A stretch of 64,000 nt of DNA from JAFGDI01 sp963662515 (GTDB lineage Bacteria; Planctomycetota; Phycisphaerae; Sedimentisphaerales; SM23-30). A program made the position numbers and the translations under genes. This document shows positions 63,526 through 64,000 of the stretch, one piece after another; the first letter of the stretch is position 1; every line of letters starts with the position of its first letter. Under the pieces are notes generated by a model, which searched no databases, had not been told where the DNA came from, and saw only the letters and a list, made by a program, of their open reading frames with translations. Where the stretch lies: the NCBI GenBank assembly GCA_963662515.1, contig OY759675.1:3596001-3660000 (forward strand), given 5' to 3'.

Positions 63526-64000
63526 ATGACACACAGAAATAATCTGATCGGAAAACTGCAACCACTGCCCTCAGAGACAGAAGTTGCAGCTTTGAACAAC
63601 ATTCTCGATGCCCTGTATGAAGGAGCTGATGACTCTCAGTTAGACCTTGATCTGCTGAGCCATATATATCAGGCTCACAAAGACATTCTGCAATATGATT
63701 TCATCAGCGACTGTGCCGGCGAAAAAGCCGGCGAACTTACACGACAGGGCCGCCAGGCCTTAGTTCAGGGGCATTACGCTCAGGCCGCCGAGATACTGGT
63801 TGAAGCTCTGGCCGAATTTGGCCTGACAGAGCAGACACCCGAAGGACAGATCGATCTTACCGGCATAGCCCAGTATGACAGCCAGGAGGGTATGGACCTC
63901 CGCAAATATGCCGCTTCATGCCTGCTGGTGGTACTCTCAGAATTATGTCTCATGCATGAAGACATCTGGCAGGCTATATCTTTTTTACATCAGGAGCTAA
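63526..64000 (+). CDS. Unknown protein, cut by the window's right edge
   Basis: From the ATG at 63526 the frame is open for 158 codons to the end of the window. It is helical and Ala/Leu/Glu-rich (LNNILDALYEGADDSQLDLDLL, GEKAGELTRQGRQALVQGHYAQAAEILVEAL), and the middle looks like a single TPR-type repeat. I do not recognise a family. It probably shares an operon with the Minf_1886 gene. Confidence 0.6.
   Translation, partial: MTHRNNLIGKLQPLPSETEVAALNNILDALYEGADDSQLDLDLLSHIYQAHKDILQYDFISDCAGEKAGELTRQGRQALVQGHYAQAAEILVEALAEFGLTEQTPEGQIDLTGIAQYDSQEGMDLRKYAASCLLVVLSELCLMHEDIWQAISFLHQEL

Overview
The window looks like a chromosomal segment of a planctomycete, most likely class Phycisphaerae (Sedimentisphaerales-like). 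The evidence is the mix of protein types: a PEP-CTERM-tailed protein, dockerin-like Ca-binding repeats at the ends of secreted proteins, a planctomycete-style pseudopilin, an LEPR-XLL-type N-terminus on a giant protease, GH92 and GH43 glycosidases, a CotH/lamin-tail giant, a Minf_1886-family protein and a signal peptidase I with large planctomycete-type insertions. Taxonomy is inferred from these families, not from a marker-gene tree. No rRNA, tRNA or CRISPR array was seen.

Layout. 1-1.1 kb: the end of one alpha/beta hydrolase and a complete second one. 1.1-5 kb: a minus-strand, translationally coupled operon (PEP-CTERM protein, dockerin-bearing surface protein, pseudopilin) whose leader carries a clear cobalamin (B12) riboswitch followed by an intrinsic terminator. 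This is probably a B12-responsive surface operon. 5.6-11.1 kb: an 1,828-residue secreted CotH/lamin-tail protein. 11.2-13.5 kb: a GH92 lipoprotein. 14-16.8 kb: truA and a chemoreceptor. 17.2-24.5 kb: a complete trp operon in the order E-G-D-C-F-B-A, preceded by a textbook attenuator (Trp-rich leader peptide, antiterminator, terminator) and carrying a MITE-like insertion between trpB and trpA. 26-31.4 kb: a five-gene, overlapping minus-strand operon (RND/MMPL exporter, SAM methyltransferase, prenyl-synthase-like protein, FMN-binding lipoprotein, polyferredoxin membrane protein) that looks like an uncharacterised isoprenoid or redox system. 32.8-35.4 kb: a second secreted dockerin protein whose N-terminal domain matches that of the CotH giant. 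35.7-45.8 kb: a medium-chain dehydrogenase, a tandem clostripain protease, an isochorismatase-fold hydrolase with a GNAT, a decayed BRO gene, galE and lepB.

46.9-52.6 kb is an AT-rich Rhs polymorphic-toxin graveyard. It holds a 5'-truncated Rhs core with a toxin tip and an overlapping membrane-protein partner, an orphan toxin tip coupled to an ankyrin-repeat partner, several further truncated modules, two long direct repeats, and many copies of a short palindromic repeat that supplies in-frame C-terminal tails to the ORFs it interrupts.

52.7-64 kb returns to ordinary genes: YkgJ-type cysteine-cluster protein, GH43, an orphan Clp-N-like protein, cmoB, a metal permease, an FKBP isomerase, a rhomboid protease with a zinc ribbon, leuB, sppA, a Minf_1886 protein and a partial unknown. 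Several MITE-like and REP-like repeats are scattered through the window, so repeat activity has clearly shaped it.
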